A stretch of DNA of 64,000 nucleotides from Myxocyprinus asiaticus. Its lineage: Eukaryota; Chordata; Actinopteri; Cypriniformes; Catostomidae. This document shows positions 47,201-57,176 of this stretch, in pieces (the first letter of the stretch is position 1; the number at the start of each line of letters is the position of its first letter). Location of the stretch: assembly GCF_019703515.2 (NCBI RefSeq), contig NC_059372.1, positions 27,889,931 through 27,953,930 of the forward strand, read 5' to 3'. Both the position numbers and the translations under genes were made by a program. Under the pieces are notes generated by a model. The model had not been told where the DNA came from and did not search any database. It worked only from the letters and a program-made list of their open reading frames with translations.

Positions 47201-50200
47201 CTTAAGGAAGGCCTGTTGGCATGACTCTGTTCACTGGACCAGATCGGGAGCCCCCATTTTAGTAAGGTCAGTCAGCAGGCTGGTGACATCAGAATAACTA
47301 GGCACAAACCTTCGGTAGTAGCCAGCCAGCCCCAAAAACTGCCTTACCCCCTTTTTGGTCTTGGGTGCCGGACAGGCTGCGATCGCTGTAGTTTTATCAA
47401 CCTGTGGATGCACCTGCCCATGACCCAAGTGGAACCCCAGATACCTAACTTCCACCCACCCAGTTGCACAATTCTTCGGGTTGGCCGTGAATCCCGCCTG
47501 TCTCAGCGTTCTCAGGACAGCCCTCAGATGTTGCATATGCCGCTGCCAAACATTACTGTAAATGATGATGTCATCCAGATATGCAGTGGCATATGCCTTA
47601 TGCGGTCTGAGGATCTTGTCCATAAGGTGCTGAAACGTGGCTGGGGCTCCGAACAAACCGAACGGAAGAGTCACAAATTGGTGTAATCCAAACGGTGTGG
47701 AAAAAGCCGTCTTTTCTCGGGACATTGGAGTTAAAGGGATCTGCCAATAACCCTTTGTTAAGTCCAGCGTCGAGTAAAATTGACGAGTAACTCGTCAATT
47801 TGCAGCATTGGATAAGCGTCAAAATTGGACACCTCATTAACTTTCCGGTAATCTACACAGAAGCAGACTGAGCCGTCGCACTGCGGTACCAGAACTACCG
47901 GGCTGACCCAATCGCTGTGCGACTCTTGTATTACACCCATTTCGAGCATTGCCTCTAATTCTTCCTGAACAATCTTTTTCTTGTGTTCAGGAAGACGACG
48001 GGGTGGCTACGAACCACCACCCCCGGGGTGGTCTCGATATGGTGCTCTATGAGGTTTGTGCGACTGAGTAGGAGTGAAAACACATCCGTGAATTCCACTT
48101 GCAACCTGGCAATCTCTGTACGCTGCGACAGTGAGAGGTGGTCTCCGCAAGGGACCGGAGTGAATGAACTTGATTTGGGAAATACCTCCGGCCCGAGTTC
48201 CGCCCTCTCCGGAACTACCATCGCCAAGGCTACAGGTACCGCCTCCCTCCATGATTTGAGGAGGTTGAGGTGGTAGATTTGATGTGCCCCTCCCCTATCC
48301 TTCGCCTAACCTCATAATCAAGATCTCTGACTCGTCGTGTGACCTCAAAGGGTCCTTGCCACTTGGCGAGTAATTTGGAGCTTGAGGTGGGCAGCAATAC
48401 AAGCACCTTATCTCCCTGTGCGAATTCCCGTAGTCGAGTGCCCCTGTCGTACAGTCGGCGTTGCCGTTCTTGTGCTTGGAGCAAATTCTCCTGTGTTACC
48501 CGCTCCAAAGTGTGGAGATTTGCTCTAAGATCAAGAACGTATTGAATTTGTTTTTTGCTATTCGAAGGTTCTTCATCCCAAGCTTCCCGTATGACGTGAA
48601 GCATGTTGCGTGGCCGGCGCCCATACAGTAGCTCAAACAGGGAAAACCCAGTGGCGGCTTGCGGGACCTCTCGTACTGCAAACAGCAGGGGTTCAAGCCA
48701 CTTATCCCAGTTTTTAGCATCTTTGTGTACGAACTTACGAATCATATTTTTTAAGGTCTTACTAAATCGTTCGACCAACCCATCGGTTTGCGGGTGATAA
48801 ACGCTGGTGTGAATCGAGTTAATACCTAATAATTCATGGAGTTTGCGAAGTATACATGACATGAATGTTGTGCCTTGGTCAGTGAGGATTTCCTTTGGAA
48901 TCCCCACTTGGGAGATAATTTTGAAGATTGCCTCCGCAACACTACGTGCTGAGATGTTGCTTAGAGGCACTGCTTCCGGATATCGCGTTGCATAGTCCAC
49001 CAGAACTAATACAAAGCGATGGCCACATGCAGTCCATTCTAATGGCCCGATGAGATCCATGCCAATTCTCTCGAAGGGGATCTTGATCAGTGGCAGCGGG
49101 CGCAATGCCGCTTTTGGGTTGGCCGGTGGATTTACCAACTGACATTCACGGCACGCCGCACACCACTTGCGAACGTCCCGTGAATGTCCAGCAAAAAGAA
49201 ATGGGCCATTATACGGTTCAACGTCTTTTCATGACCTAAGTGGCCAGCCATTGGATTATAGTGAACCGCCTGGAAAAGTGTTTCCCAACGGCTTTTTGGT
49301 ATCAACATCTGAGTTGTATACTCTTTGGTTTGTGTGTCCTGCGTCGCTCTTTGATAATAGATAAGTACGGGTATGTGAGCGCAACACCAGGCTGGAGCTG
49401 TTGACTTTACTGTAAATGTCACCATGCACATACCTCACCCTCACCAGTTTATATTTATCCAATGCCCCGCCTTGCACCAAGCGTTGGTGGATCGAGGTTT
49501 GAGAACAACCTGTATCCACCAAAGCTTGATGTGTATCCCCTTTTACTCTTACCGGTATCCGATACACCCCTGTCCAATCGGGGGCAGCCTGTGGAGCGTC
49601 GGGGATCCAGACCAGTGTCCCCACCTCCATTACTGGACACTGCTCCTGGCTGTGTCCAGTTTCCCCGCAGCTCCAGCAGACCGGCCCAGGTCTTTCTTCC
49701 GCACTCGTGGGGGCGGTCTTACCAACCTGGGGGGGATAATGGAGGGAGACGGGGGGGGGTAGGAGAGACAGACAAGGGGAAGAGTCCTCTGGACCGGGGG
49801 CGGAGTCTGGGTGGGCCTCCACACCACCGCGGAGCCGGGACTTGGTGAGAGTGAGGAGAATGGGGGGAGGGGAGGGAACATGAGGCACAGGGGGTGGAGA
49901 GAGAAAAGAGAGAGAAGAGAAAGAGCCTGCTTCGCCGCCTCCTGGGAACGCCACCATGTAATCCTCTGCCAACTGCATGGCTCCCTCCAACGACACCGGG
50001 CAGTTGCACTGGACCCACTCGGACATGCCTCAGGGAAGTTGGGAGACAAACTGCTCCAGTACCACCAGATCGACCACTTCCCCGACGCCACGGGTTCCCC
50101 CCACCAGCAGCCATTTCCAGCAGGCATCACGGAGCTGCTGCGCAAAAGCGAACAGGCGGCCGTCCGTCCTTCCCGAAGCTCAACGAGCGGAAGAGCTGCT

Positions 50201-51624
50201 GACTCTGCTACGGGGTCCAACTGACCCATTGCTGGATGGCCTTTTTCAGGTGACTGTAGTCCAGGAGGCTGGCGACGGGGAGTTGTTGTGCCGCCAGCTG
50301 CGCCTCCCTGGAGAGCAGGGGCAACAGGCGGGCCGCCCACTGATCGGGAGGCCACCTCCAAACCTCCGCGGTTTTTTCAAAGAGGTCGAGGAAGGCCTCC
50401 AGATCATCGTTTGGCCCCATTTTCATGAGGGCCACCGGTGGGATGGGCTCCGAGGAGGTCGCAGCGCCAGCCCTCTCCCTGGCGATCAAGCTCAGGAGCA
50501 CCTACCAGTCCTCCGCTTGTGCCTGGAGCAGGACTTGAAAACATTGTTCCTGCTCCCGGGATACTTCCATGAGGGCATGGTGTTGTGACTGCTGGATACT
50601 GGTGAGGGTCTTGAAGACTTCGCCCAGCGGTGAGGACTCCATAACAGCGCTCTCCTCCAAAGCCGGGTTCTCGGCACCACTGTAACATGTTCTTAGTTCG
50701 GGGCAATGGAGGAGTCAGGAGACAGCGAAGCAGATTCAAGGTCAGTCTTTTTAATTGTCAGCTTCACACACACAATCGACGGTAACCGTCGGAACAGACT
50801 AAATAATAAACAAAAGCACTCGTGGCTGTCTGTGCTTGTAGGTCACTCTCTCCCCCTCTCTGATGCTCTGGCGTGCCTTTTAAGTCTCCATCCGCCATCA
50901 CTATAATGAGAGACAGGTGTTAGAGATAATTATGAGCCAGGTGACGAGCCTTACCGCTCTCCCTCTCCCTCAGACCGACACATGACCACGCCCCACATGC
51001 CACACACTCCTTTTTGTTTTTATAAGCATTTTTCATACTGTCCCAACTTTTTCGGAATTGGGGTTGTATGCACAACCCATTGACACGCTAAAACTGCAAC
51101 TCCCACATGCAATACTTCAACGTAATTTTTTTATATGTATAGTTGCGCTTTATGATTCTACACAGTTCAGTGATCACTTAACCAGCCCACTCATTTATTT
51201 TGCCTCACTTATCATTTTAATTGCCTAAAGAGGCAGTTACCTGAAAGAAGGCCACTACCAGGTCAGCCACACACAGATTGACCATGAAGAGATGCATAGG
51301 TGCGTTATGTTTCTTCCTACGCAGCAGTACCCACAGCACGAAGCCATTACCCAGAGCTGTGAGGGCAAGCACCAGTCCCAGCACCCCGATCTCTGCCTGG
51401 GCCAAGGCCTGGTCCCGCATTCGCGGAGGGTCTATGGGCTGCATTGTGGACCTTGTGGTGGAGAATGTGACGTTCTCTGATGGAAACAGCCAGAGAAAAG
51501 CTCCTGGACCCCCATAACTGCTGCTGAGATTGAAGAGGGAACTGGACAAGTGTGATGCCCCCTCCATACCCAACACAGAATAATTGGGCTGACCCAAATT
51601 CTCTTCCCAAGAGGCCATCATCAT
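26040..51624 (-). CDS. avpr2-like: V2-type vasotocin/vasopressin receptor (GPCR), 5 coding exons
   Basis: This is a seven-helix receptor for vasotocin, the fish vasopressin; V2 types usually raise cAMP through Gs. Exons (minus strand): 51624-51241, 44527-44282, 35265-35119, 34871-34178, 26242-26040. They join in phase to 557 aa. TM1 is about residues 78-101 (GN motif), TM2 has D121, and C148 with C226 should form the extracellular disulfide. DRH is at 172-174, TM6 about 455-480 ([16 protein letters not shown]), and TM7 has NPWIY at 509-513. Possible N-glycosylation sites are N14, N32 and N51. [26 protein letters not shown] and [12 protein letters not shown] match human V2 better than V1 or oxytocin receptors. 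Loop 3 is about 185 residues, rich in Ser, His and Pro, against about 40 in human V2. Three introns are additional to the TM6/TM7 one. It could be the teleost V2B or V2C paralog; the subtype needs a tree. Confidence 0.9.
26676..27080. mobile_element. MITE, AAAGGGATAG family, 3' part with an insertion
   Basis: The right end GTGAGTAAATGATGAGAGAA and GGGTGAACAAACCCTTT is intact. The left part (CTCCATACAATGCAAGTGAA) is truncated. The family body is interrupted at about 26746-26946 by sequence containing a 33-bp inverted repeat. Confidence 0.65.
26792..26893. repeat. Inverted repeat, 33-bp arms
   Basis: Arms 26792-26824 and 26861-26893 are reverse complements with a single mismatch (A versus C at 26811/26874). 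They are separated by 36 bases and could fold into a stable hairpin. Confidence 0.85.
27133..27250. mobile_element. Tc1-type element end fragment
   Basis: CACTAAATGGCCACTTTATT is the inverted-repeat end of the same family whose opposite end lies at 31619. The sequence diverges after about 100 bases. Confidence 0.5.
28239..30613. mobile_element. MITE-like element interrupting the LINE
   Basis: Ends AGGGTTTTATTTTCATGAAT (28239) and CACTTAAAATAGGGCCCT (30613) are imperfect inverted repeats. Subterminal blocks rich in GCGCAAAGCGCAAAT occur at both sides. No transposase was found. A second element sits inside. Confidence 0.6.
28489..29682. mobile_element. hAT-like non-autonomous element
   Basis: Inverted ends AGGGTTTCTCAAAC and GTTTGAGAAACG, with inner mirrored GGACCCC blocks. 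Flanks TTGCGCTA (28481-28488) and ATACGCTA (29683-29690) look like a degenerate 8-bp target duplication, as hAT elements make. No open transposase. Confidence 0.6.
31180..31619 (-). mobile_element. Tc1-type element fragment
   Basis: The right end CCTAATAAAGTGGCCACTGA adjoins TA at 31620. Inward sequence corresponds to the transposase N-terminal region in antisense, plus GCATGACACCACCACAACAT from another part of the element. It is internally deleted. Confidence 0.65.
32617..33757 (-). mobile_element. Tc1/mariner element with broken transposase
   Basis: Both ends lie between TA dinucleotides: CACTGATGAACCAAAACATT and AATGTTTTGGCTCATCGGTG. The minus strand encodes a DNA-binding start ([20 protein letters not shown]), a middle part ([20 protein letters not shown]) and the catalytic tail [17 protein letters not shown], in different frames. 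It is dead by frameshift but nearly full length. Confidence 0.85.
34178..34871 (-). CDS. avpr2-like: Receptor coding exon 4: expanded loop 3 and TM6
   Basis: Residues 260-490. Acceptor TTCTGCTCAG, then IRIFREIH. About 185 residues of low-complexity loop follow before [11 protein letters not shown] and TM6. It ends in phase 1 at ..DQ with donor AAG|GTCAGA, the position of the family's conserved TM6/TM7 intron. Confidence 0.92.
35119..35265 (-). CDS. avpr2-like: Receptor coding exon 3: extracellular loop 2, TM5
   Basis: 49 codons, residues 211-259, phase 0 at both ends. Acceptor CACATAG; donor CAG|GTATCT. Contains the loop cysteine (FECWGHF) and AEPWG. Confidence 0.92.
37074..37250 (+). repeat. 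DIRS left inverted terminal repeat
   Basis: Reverse complement of 42223-42400 with few differences. Shared landmarks include GGTCACTCTTGGGAGCCCGA and TATAAAAGGAGCTGGTATGC. The latter holds a TATA-like box that could serve as the element's promoter. Confidence 0.9.
37262..37997 (+). pseudogene. DIRS Gag-like ORF remnant
   Basis: The open part 37377-37997 contains [20 protein letters not shown] and [17 protein letters not shown], typical of teleost DIRS Gag. It ends in a basic, Pro-rich tail. The upstream part ([19 protein letters not shown]) is in another frame, so the ORF is broken. Confidence 0.75.
38460..39926 (+). pseudogene. DIRS reverse transcriptase and RNase H
   Basis: The RT N-terminal half is 38483-38960 ([30 protein letters not shown]). 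The catalytic half continues in another frame at 38960-39300 with [14 protein letters not shown], the YxDD motif. RNase H follows ([14 protein letters not shown], then [12 protein letters not shown] and [13 protein letters not shown]). At least two frameshifts break it. Confidence 0.85.
39930..41316 (+). pseudogene. DIRS tyrosine recombinase
   Basis: A linker ([15 protein letters not shown]) precedes the recombinase ORF 40049-41098. That ORF carries an N-terminal core-binding region ([20 protein letters not shown]) and the first catalytic Arg in [15 protein letters not shown]. After a frameshift near 41030, 41101-41316 supplies [11 protein letters not shown] (H-x-x-R) and the nucleophile Tyr in FARFYNLW. 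All motifs are recognisable but in two frames. Confidence 0.9.
42063..42172 (+). repeat. DIRS internal complementary region
   Basis: The left half (42063-42114) is the reverse complement of the element's left end. The right half (42118-42172) is the reverse complement of its right end. They meet at AAC (42115-42117), the complement of the flanking GTT. This is the template used to close the circular DIRS intermediate. Confidence 0.92.
42223..42400 (-). repeat. DIRS right inverted terminal repeat
   Basis: Partner of 37074-37250, including the mirrored TATA-like stretch. Beyond it, 42401-42445 is the unique right-end extension. Confidence 0.9.
42666..43132 (-). mobile_element. tRNA-derived SINE with 12-bp target duplication
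   Basis: Target duplication TCAGAACCTCTT is present at 42666-42677 and 43121-43132. On the minus strand the tRNA-like head starts GGGGGCCTGGGTAGCTCAGT near 43118, with a B-box-like motif. It ends in an A-rich tail at 42680-42700. It belongs to the same family as 14266-14460. Confidence 0.9.
44217..44251. repeat. (ATCC)n microsatellite
   Basis: About eight ATCC units with one interruption, at the 3' tail of the LINE and only 31 bases from receptor exon 2. Confidence 0.9.
44282..44527 (-). CDS. avpr2-like: Receptor coding exon 2: TM3, TM4
   Basis: 82 codons, residues 129-210, phase 0 at both ends. Acceptor GTGCCCCCAG; donor CAG|GTGAGG. Contains the disulfide Cys, VKYLQIVGM and DRHYAIC. Confidence 0.92.
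45290..46275 (+). pseudogene. Tc1-type transposase remnant
   Basis: Pieces in several frames. The clearest is [13 protein letters not shown] (46036-46076), the DDE/D catalytic block of this superfamily, followed by a downstream MKR-IRQ-RP-like stretch. Stops and deletions make it non-functional. Confidence 0.7.
46413..46730 (-). repeat. 3' LTR of Gmr1-like copy 2
   Basis: TGTAACAAGT to CATGCCACA, 318 bp. Next to it the minus strand has GGTGGGGGCA (46731-46740), a polypurine tract for plus-strand priming. Confidence 0.92.
46780..47230 (-). pseudogene. RNase H domain, copy 2
   Basis: The minus-strand frame 47184-46873 includes [19 protein letters not shown] and [18 protein letters not shown], the standard Gypsy RNase H region. 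The N-terminal DAS block is in a different frame, so the domain is split. Confidence 0.8.
47231..47949 (-). pseudogene. Reverse transcriptase, copy 2
   Basis: Two frames. 47949-47758 has [18 protein letters not shown] and FCVDYRKVN. 47725-47231 has [25 protein letters not shown] (YxDD catalytic motif) and [18 protein letters not shown] small deletion near 47770-47790 breaks the join. Confidence 0.88.
47950..49431 (-). pseudogene. Integrase and pre-RT linker, copy 2
   Basis: The zinc-binding HH part ([19 protein letters not shown]) is at about 49300-49240. The CC part (CAACREC) lies across a frameshift near 49170. The core ORF 49138-48230 (302 codons) has all three catalytic acidic residues: [16 protein letters not shown] and GLVERF. 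The GPY/F module [19 protein letters not shown] follows. The linker 48227-47955 ([11 protein letters not shown]) leads directly into RT. The integrase core is the best-preserved part of either copy. Confidence 0.9.
49470..50501 (-). pseudogene. Gag, zinc knuckle and protease, copy 2
   Basis: 50501-50208 encodes a capsid-like Gag segment ([19 protein letters not shown]). 50026-49256 continues with a Pro/Ser-rich stretch, the zinc knuckle [14 protein letters not shown] (CX2CX4HX4C), and the protease motif [13 protein letters not shown] near 49515. A frameshift separates the two frames. The protease is shortened after about 49440. Confidence 0.85.
50663..50679 (-). promoter_or_regulatory. tRNA primer-binding site, copy 2
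   Basis: TGGTGCCGAGAACCCGG on the minus strand, one base inside the 5' LTR, starts with the TGG that pairs with the CCA end of a tRNA. The tRNA species was not identified. Confidence 0.8.
50681..51004 (-). repeat. 5' LTR of Gmr1-like copy 2
   Basis: TGTAACATGT to CATGCCACA, 324 bp, near-identical to 46413-46730. Confidence 0.92.
51241..51624 (-). CDS. avpr2-like: Receptor coding exon 1: N-terminus, TM1, TM2
   Basis: Codes residues 1-128. Three consecutive ATG codons (51616-51624) make the exact start uncertain by two residues. It ends FFQ with donor CAG|GTAACT at 51240, phase 0, at the outer end of TM2. Confidence 0.9.
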
Positions 51625-51650
51625 GCCTATGACCTACAAAGAGAAGGACG
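51625..51650 (-). promoter_or_regulatory. Splice acceptor just upstream of the receptor start codon
   Basis: The minus strand reads CCTTCTCTTTGTAG then GTCATAGGC and ATG. The pyrimidine tract and AG place an acceptor nine bases before the first ATG. The 5' UTR must therefore continue in an exon further upstream. Confidence 0.65.
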
Positions 51651-54600
51651 GACAGTAAGATGCGAAAAGTAAGCAACACTGATCACTTACTGACTTTGGT
51701 ATATAAATTGGTATAACAAACAGTCCTAATTAATTTGAAATAAGGATAAATTAATTGAATTTTGTTTATTATTTTTGTAGCTAAAAAGTTCCTCAGTAAA
51801 TGAATGGTGAAAAAAAAATGCTTAAATCAAATTAGGATATTAGGAGTATGTCTCCAATATCATCTCAAATTAAATTGCAGTCTTAGTTTTTTTGTGTGGA
51901 GACATTATGCAGAAAGGCTCTTTAACCAGCCAATAAAACCTTTGTGTTTTTAGCCAAAACAGAAATCAATTAACTACAAATGTACTCAATAGACTGTTGA
52001 GGGTAGCTTTGAGGTTTGGGAGGAAGAGGAGAGCAAATGGAAAGAAAGAGAGAGCACAAATATCTTGTTTTTAAGATTGCTTTGAAAAAGTGTCTTTGGA
52101 TCTTTATATCTCTATCAATTTGTGACCTTTTATGTATTTACATAAAACATAGCTCTATCATAACTTTCTCTGAAGCTATCTCTCACTGACTTCACAATGT
52201 AGCCTCTATTCTTTCCTGTCATCTTTGTTTTCCCAACATATCTCACTTTCCCATAATCAAAAAACATCTTTTGCCTCTCTAAGATAACACACTCCATTTC
52301 CCAGTAAAGCATTTAGAATCACATTTAACTCTCCAATCTGTATCGGCAGCCATCCTTCCCATTAAGATGGCACATGAATTATTGTCCCCAGCTGCTAAAA
52401 CAGATTTAAGTGTAATGAAAGCAAATTTATTTAACAAATATCTGATGGGCAAATGTTGTCTCTTCGGGATTGAGTCGTCATTTGTCTCCAGAAACAGGAA
52501 AACATACTTGCGTTTAGACTGAGAGATAATGAGTGAGATATGCAAACAATTATGGTTTAAATCCCTCCATAGGGAATACAGCGTATGACAAGGCATGATA
52601 CAGGAAGTTCTATTTACTACTGTAAATAGAGAAGAATGCAAAGGGAACACTTTTAAGCAGGTGTTTATAATTATTAAGTCCAGATATACATAACTGAAAT
52701 GGTATAGGCACAAGTTTTGTAAGAGTAAGTCCATGATTTTAAACACATTATTTTATTGAATATGCTCACAAAATTTTTACTTTACCATACATCATCTATG
52801 CATACTGGTTTTAAGGAAATGTAAAATCAAATTGAACTAAAAGAGTAAAAGTGCTTTAAGAACACAGAAGAATAATAAACCTAAAACTTTGTTGGTTTTT
52901 ACAAAACACTCTGCCACTATAAATGTGGAGAAAATGTACTGAGAGTGTCTGTATCACATTCCCTCTCTCAAAGATATATGAAATGTCTGTTCTTTGTTAA
53001 ATTCTGTAAATGTTTAGGCCACATTATATTATTTTTTAATTTCGAGAACTTAGTGTTTATTTTTATTTATTTATGTTAAAGTACTTTCCCCTATTCCAGC
53101 TCAAACTGCAGTCAACTATACAGTAAGTAAGCCATTTGTAGGTTGATTTGCCTGAAAAGTTTAAACACTGTGCCGTTATCAGAACATTGTTCTTTTTGCT
53201 TGAGCATCCTGACCATCCTGACCCAGCAACATTGGCTCAACCACTGGGATGTGTTTGTTGCAGGTCTATCTGTTAGACTCAGAGGCGCAAAAACCTTATA
53301 TAAAATGTATGCAACACATAGGGGTGCCATATAAAGGGGGGCACTGGCAGCACACTAAGGCACAATGGGGGATCCCCCCTCATGGAAGGCAATCCAAGAA
53401 AAAACTATATTCACTATAGAAATTCCCATGACTAGAATCCTAAGATCACAATTTTAAAATTCCCTAATATTTCTAGTTTTTCCATGACTGTGGGAACACA
53501 GTATTAAAATTAGCTCTTGATGCAAGCCCAACTCTAAGACCTGCAGTATTTTATTCACTTTCATTCATGTCAAGCATGTCCTCTTTGCATGTCCCGACTG
53601 ATATCCATTACCTAAGAGCCTCCACTTACAGTATATTCTTGTTCTTTAAATGTGACTGATGCACACATGACTGCTGCTGCCTATTCATCAGGAAGCTTAA
53701 AGCAGATCTAAGATGTGATGTGTGCCCTTTTTTTTGTGACAGGAAGTGATGAATTTATGGCACACTCAGCCGAGTCTGTCTGTAGGAAAGTAAAATCACA
53801 ACTGAGATCTCTTTTATAACTCAGTTGTTACCCTGAGCCAGCAATAAGATTAAACTCAAAGCAAATGAGAAATTTTGCTTAAGTATCTACTAAGTAATTT
53901 TAGGAAAAACATGGTTCATAATTAAAGGTGAAGTAAATATTTTCTCTGCCATTATTATAAAGTGGAATTGCAAACATAATCAAACAGGTTTCCGAGATTT
54001 CCATTGTTTGGAGAAACTCAAGCCATGAGTTGAGCCAGTGTTGCAATGTCAGACCACTCAGACAAACAGAACAAGTTTTTTTTTCAGTGCCAGAAAGTCA
54101 TAATTTTTACACTTTTCTAGACTTACTTAAAGTTGTCTCTTCACATTAAACTGGGATCGAGAACGTATTGTAAAATAATAATAAAATAAAAATAAACAGC
54201 AGTTTTAAATCAGCTTTAAATGGAATAAACATAAAAACTCCTTAAAGTCTCCTGAGCTTTGAAAGAGCAACCTCTGAGCAATAAGATTCCTCTGGGTGTT
54301 CTTTATATGAAGTTGAACATGGAGGATCAACTCCCTAATATAGAGCTCTACAGATCTAAAACTCAAAGCTAATAAAGATGTGTTAACTCTCAAACCTCCA
54401 TCTGCTGATGATCAGACAAACACTAAAAATATTCCTGTTGTGCTCTGCTTGGACGCCAAGGGGGAAGAAAAAAAAGGAGGAGAGTGGAGTGGAGGATGCG
54501 AGAAACTACTGTGGAGAGCAGCAGTGCTCTCATCTGCCACTCATCCTCTCTCTCTCTCTCTCTCTCTCATTTGCTCCTCACCTAAACCACCTTCCCCCCT

Positions 54601-57176
54601 TTCATTAGAATCTGTCCTTGGTTGCTCCTTATCTACTCCAGGTCTTATGCATCAGTACACCCTGCTGAAAAAAGAACAGCTCACACCAGCCAGAATGTCC
54701 ATGCTCGTCCAGGCTGGTTTATACTAGTCAGTGCTGGTTCTGAACAGGTCTAGCTGGTGGACCGCATAGTAATGAAAGGAAGTCTTTCTGGCTAAGAACA
54801 CTGGTGGGGACACCACAAAACACAACATATGATGGTGAACAGTTATGCTGGGTGTATTCGTATTTATATTGTGGATATGAATGAATTCTTAAATACTGTA
54901 ATGCAACAAAGTATACAGTTAATAAAGTTAATGTGTATGTAAGTACTACTTATACTACTTTTTTCAGTGCCCTCTTATTCTGGGCACAGGGTATGTGTGT
55001 ATATGTATGTGATGAAGTGCTGATTAGGAATTTATCTATGTATGTCAGTACATCAGAGGAGCATAAAGCATACAACTGCGCATTATATGTACTCAGTGGC
55101 TACAGAGGAATCAGTGTGTGTGTGTGTGTGTGTGTGTGTCTGGTGAACTAGGTGTAGACGACATGAATGGAAAGTAATCCCTAACTTAAAAACAACTCAG
55201 GAATGCACAGCAGCAGGGAGAAGCTACTGTATTGTGCATCAACCTTATGTGGAATTTTGAGTGGAAGAAAAGCAGCACTTAACAAATGTGGCTCACTTAT
55301 GTGTCTCGTTTCTAATATAAGTAACTGTCTGCTAGTCATAGAATCCAAACGTTTGAGACCACATTGAAAGTCTGGATCTGAAAAAATCTAAGTTTTATGA
55401 GTTTTTATTATGGAGAATGAATAAGAAATATTTAAGATTCTGCATTATTTCTAGGTAACTAATCAAGTCCTTTTTTTACAAAAGGTCAAATTTCCTTGGT
55501 TCCACTATAAAAGTATATAATAATTCCACTATATTAGTTGCTTCCACTATATAGTAAGTAGGCTATATGAGATGCTCTTTGGAACTTTCTCAAATCATGC
55601 TGGAATAACATGGATCATCGCGTTTTGCAGAGTTTATACAGTTTATATACATTTATAGAGTGCATACCAAATTCAGAACATGCTGTCCTTAAGGCAAATG
55701 GGGAGCATAACATATACTATGAAGTGCTGTAATTCATGTACATATAACAGTTCAACTTCCCTCTCAAATTGTTATGTTGATAATGGAATTTTAAATGAAA
55801 ATTTTTAACTTAGCGAATTAACTAAATTAAGATGTCCTGGCTGTTTCTAAGATAAAAAAGAACACTTGCACAAATGGGACACAGACAGCCAACCACTCGA
55901 TCCAACTCCTTTGTATATGTCTCTACATCTTTGTCAATCAAAGGAACACAGCCATACCATGGGAAGGATGACTGAGTGGTCCACCTATTTTCATTTGTTA
56001 GCTCTTTTGTTTATCTAACCTACTTCCACACTCTTTTTGTCTTTTAATTTTCAACCTTTGCTCTGTGCTCAGGTAAGAACACACTCGAATTCCTCATAAA
56101 CTCAGGGACACACGGTATAGTATAATATAGTAGTATAGTATTTTTGCTAGCTGTCTGCAGACTCGTAATGTTATTGTTTTTCAGGTATAAATGAATTTAT
56201 GATGTACAAATGTGTGTGACTGAGAGTGAGGACATGGAGGTTCTTGGAAACAGGTTTATGTGCTGTACTTCATGCTACTGAATACATGCTTCACATATAG
56301 CCTACTCATTAACTCTGCACATACATTACTGTTTAAACAGACCACAGTAGGACACTTTAAATTCACATTGAACTTTCTTGGAAAACTAAAATGACACAAC
56401 AGAAACTACAAAAAGAAAACGAGCAAAAAGCCCATTTTATCCTACTTTATTGTCCATGGTCTAAACCATATACAAAGTGAACCATAACTGAATACAAGGC
56501 AACAGTGGACTTTGAAACCTCTCAAACTCTCAAGAGAAACTGTGTTTGTTTATATATAACGGGATTTCACAGTTCTTTGTGAAGCACATTAACTTTTGAG
56601 GCATGAACTCAACCTAGTAGGCTATAACTCTATTAAATATAATTTTGTGATATACATGTAGACTACATGGAATTATACAGAAGGATATGGCACAAACTGT
56701 CACGCTGTTTTTATACTAATGTAGTTCATGATACATGTGAGATTGGGGATATTTAATACAGTAGCCCTATCCTGCATCCTAAATTTGATTGACGCATTTT
56801 CCAAATAATCGCAAATATTTTCTACCTTTAAGAAAAGCAAAGTTATTTTTCCTATAATTTACTTTAACTTAAATTTAGAGGGGAAAAGCTGTGGGGATGG
56901 CAGCACGTGCAAGTACTTTCTAATATTTTTTGTCTGTCCACAGACCCATTATGCTTTGTGAGGTTTCAACAAAAGCAGGTCATCCATGTTGACTCAGAAC
57001 GCCGGAGATTCCAGTTTTGCCGAATTAACAGGTTCTATTGCATAGCTACCTTTTAAAAAATAATGAACAATAATCTACAATGCTCTACAGAAATGTTGAA
57101 TTAATGTAATGAAAAGTTGTTGTTTTTTAAATATATTGATTAATGCACATTATTAGCCTACATGAATATATATATA
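51651..57176. other. Non-coding region upstream of receptor exon 1
   Basis: No supported coding exon. It includes a (TC)n run (54550-54569), a CCTGCTGAAAAAAGAACAGC-type dispersed repeat (54655-54770), a (GT)n run (55114-55139), and a fragment near 55340-55520 resembling a Tc1 end. Probably intron and upstream DNA of the receptor gene. Confidence 0.5.

Larger units (their letters stand above)
46413..51004 (-). mobile_element. Gmr1-like LTR retrotransposon, copy 2
   Basis: Complete LTR-to-LTR element, 4.6 kb, on the minus strand. A 5-bp target duplication is visible: CATTC (46408-46412) and CACTC (51005-51009), one mismatch. Domain order on the minus strand is Gag, protease, integrase, reverse transcriptase, RNase H. 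The LTRs differ at roughly ten positions plus one 6-base indel, about 3 percent, so insertion was fairly recent on an evolutionary scale. Several frameshifts remain. Confidence 0.93.
44945..51066 (+). mobile_element. Tc1/mariner-type element hosting an LTR element
   Basis: Inverted ends CAACCCCAATTCC (44945) and GGAATTGGGGTTG (51066) between TA dinucleotides. AAGTTGGGACAGTATGG is mirrored by CATACTGTCCCAACTTTTT. Removing 46413-51009 restores a normal transposon about 1.5 kb long. Confidence 0.85.

Noticed and set aside
49977..50588. 203-codon plus-strand open frame
   Set aside because: Antisense to the Gag ORF of the LTR element; no independent support.
46413..51004. Copia (Ty1) assignment because integrase precedes RT
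   Set aside because: Integrase with GPY/F module, RT motifs (YLDDIIIYS) and zinc knuckle are Gypsy-type; only the order is Copia-like.
52279..52746. 155-codon minus-strand open frame
   Set aside because: No family resemblance, no splice or promoter context, and AT-rich codon use expected by chance.
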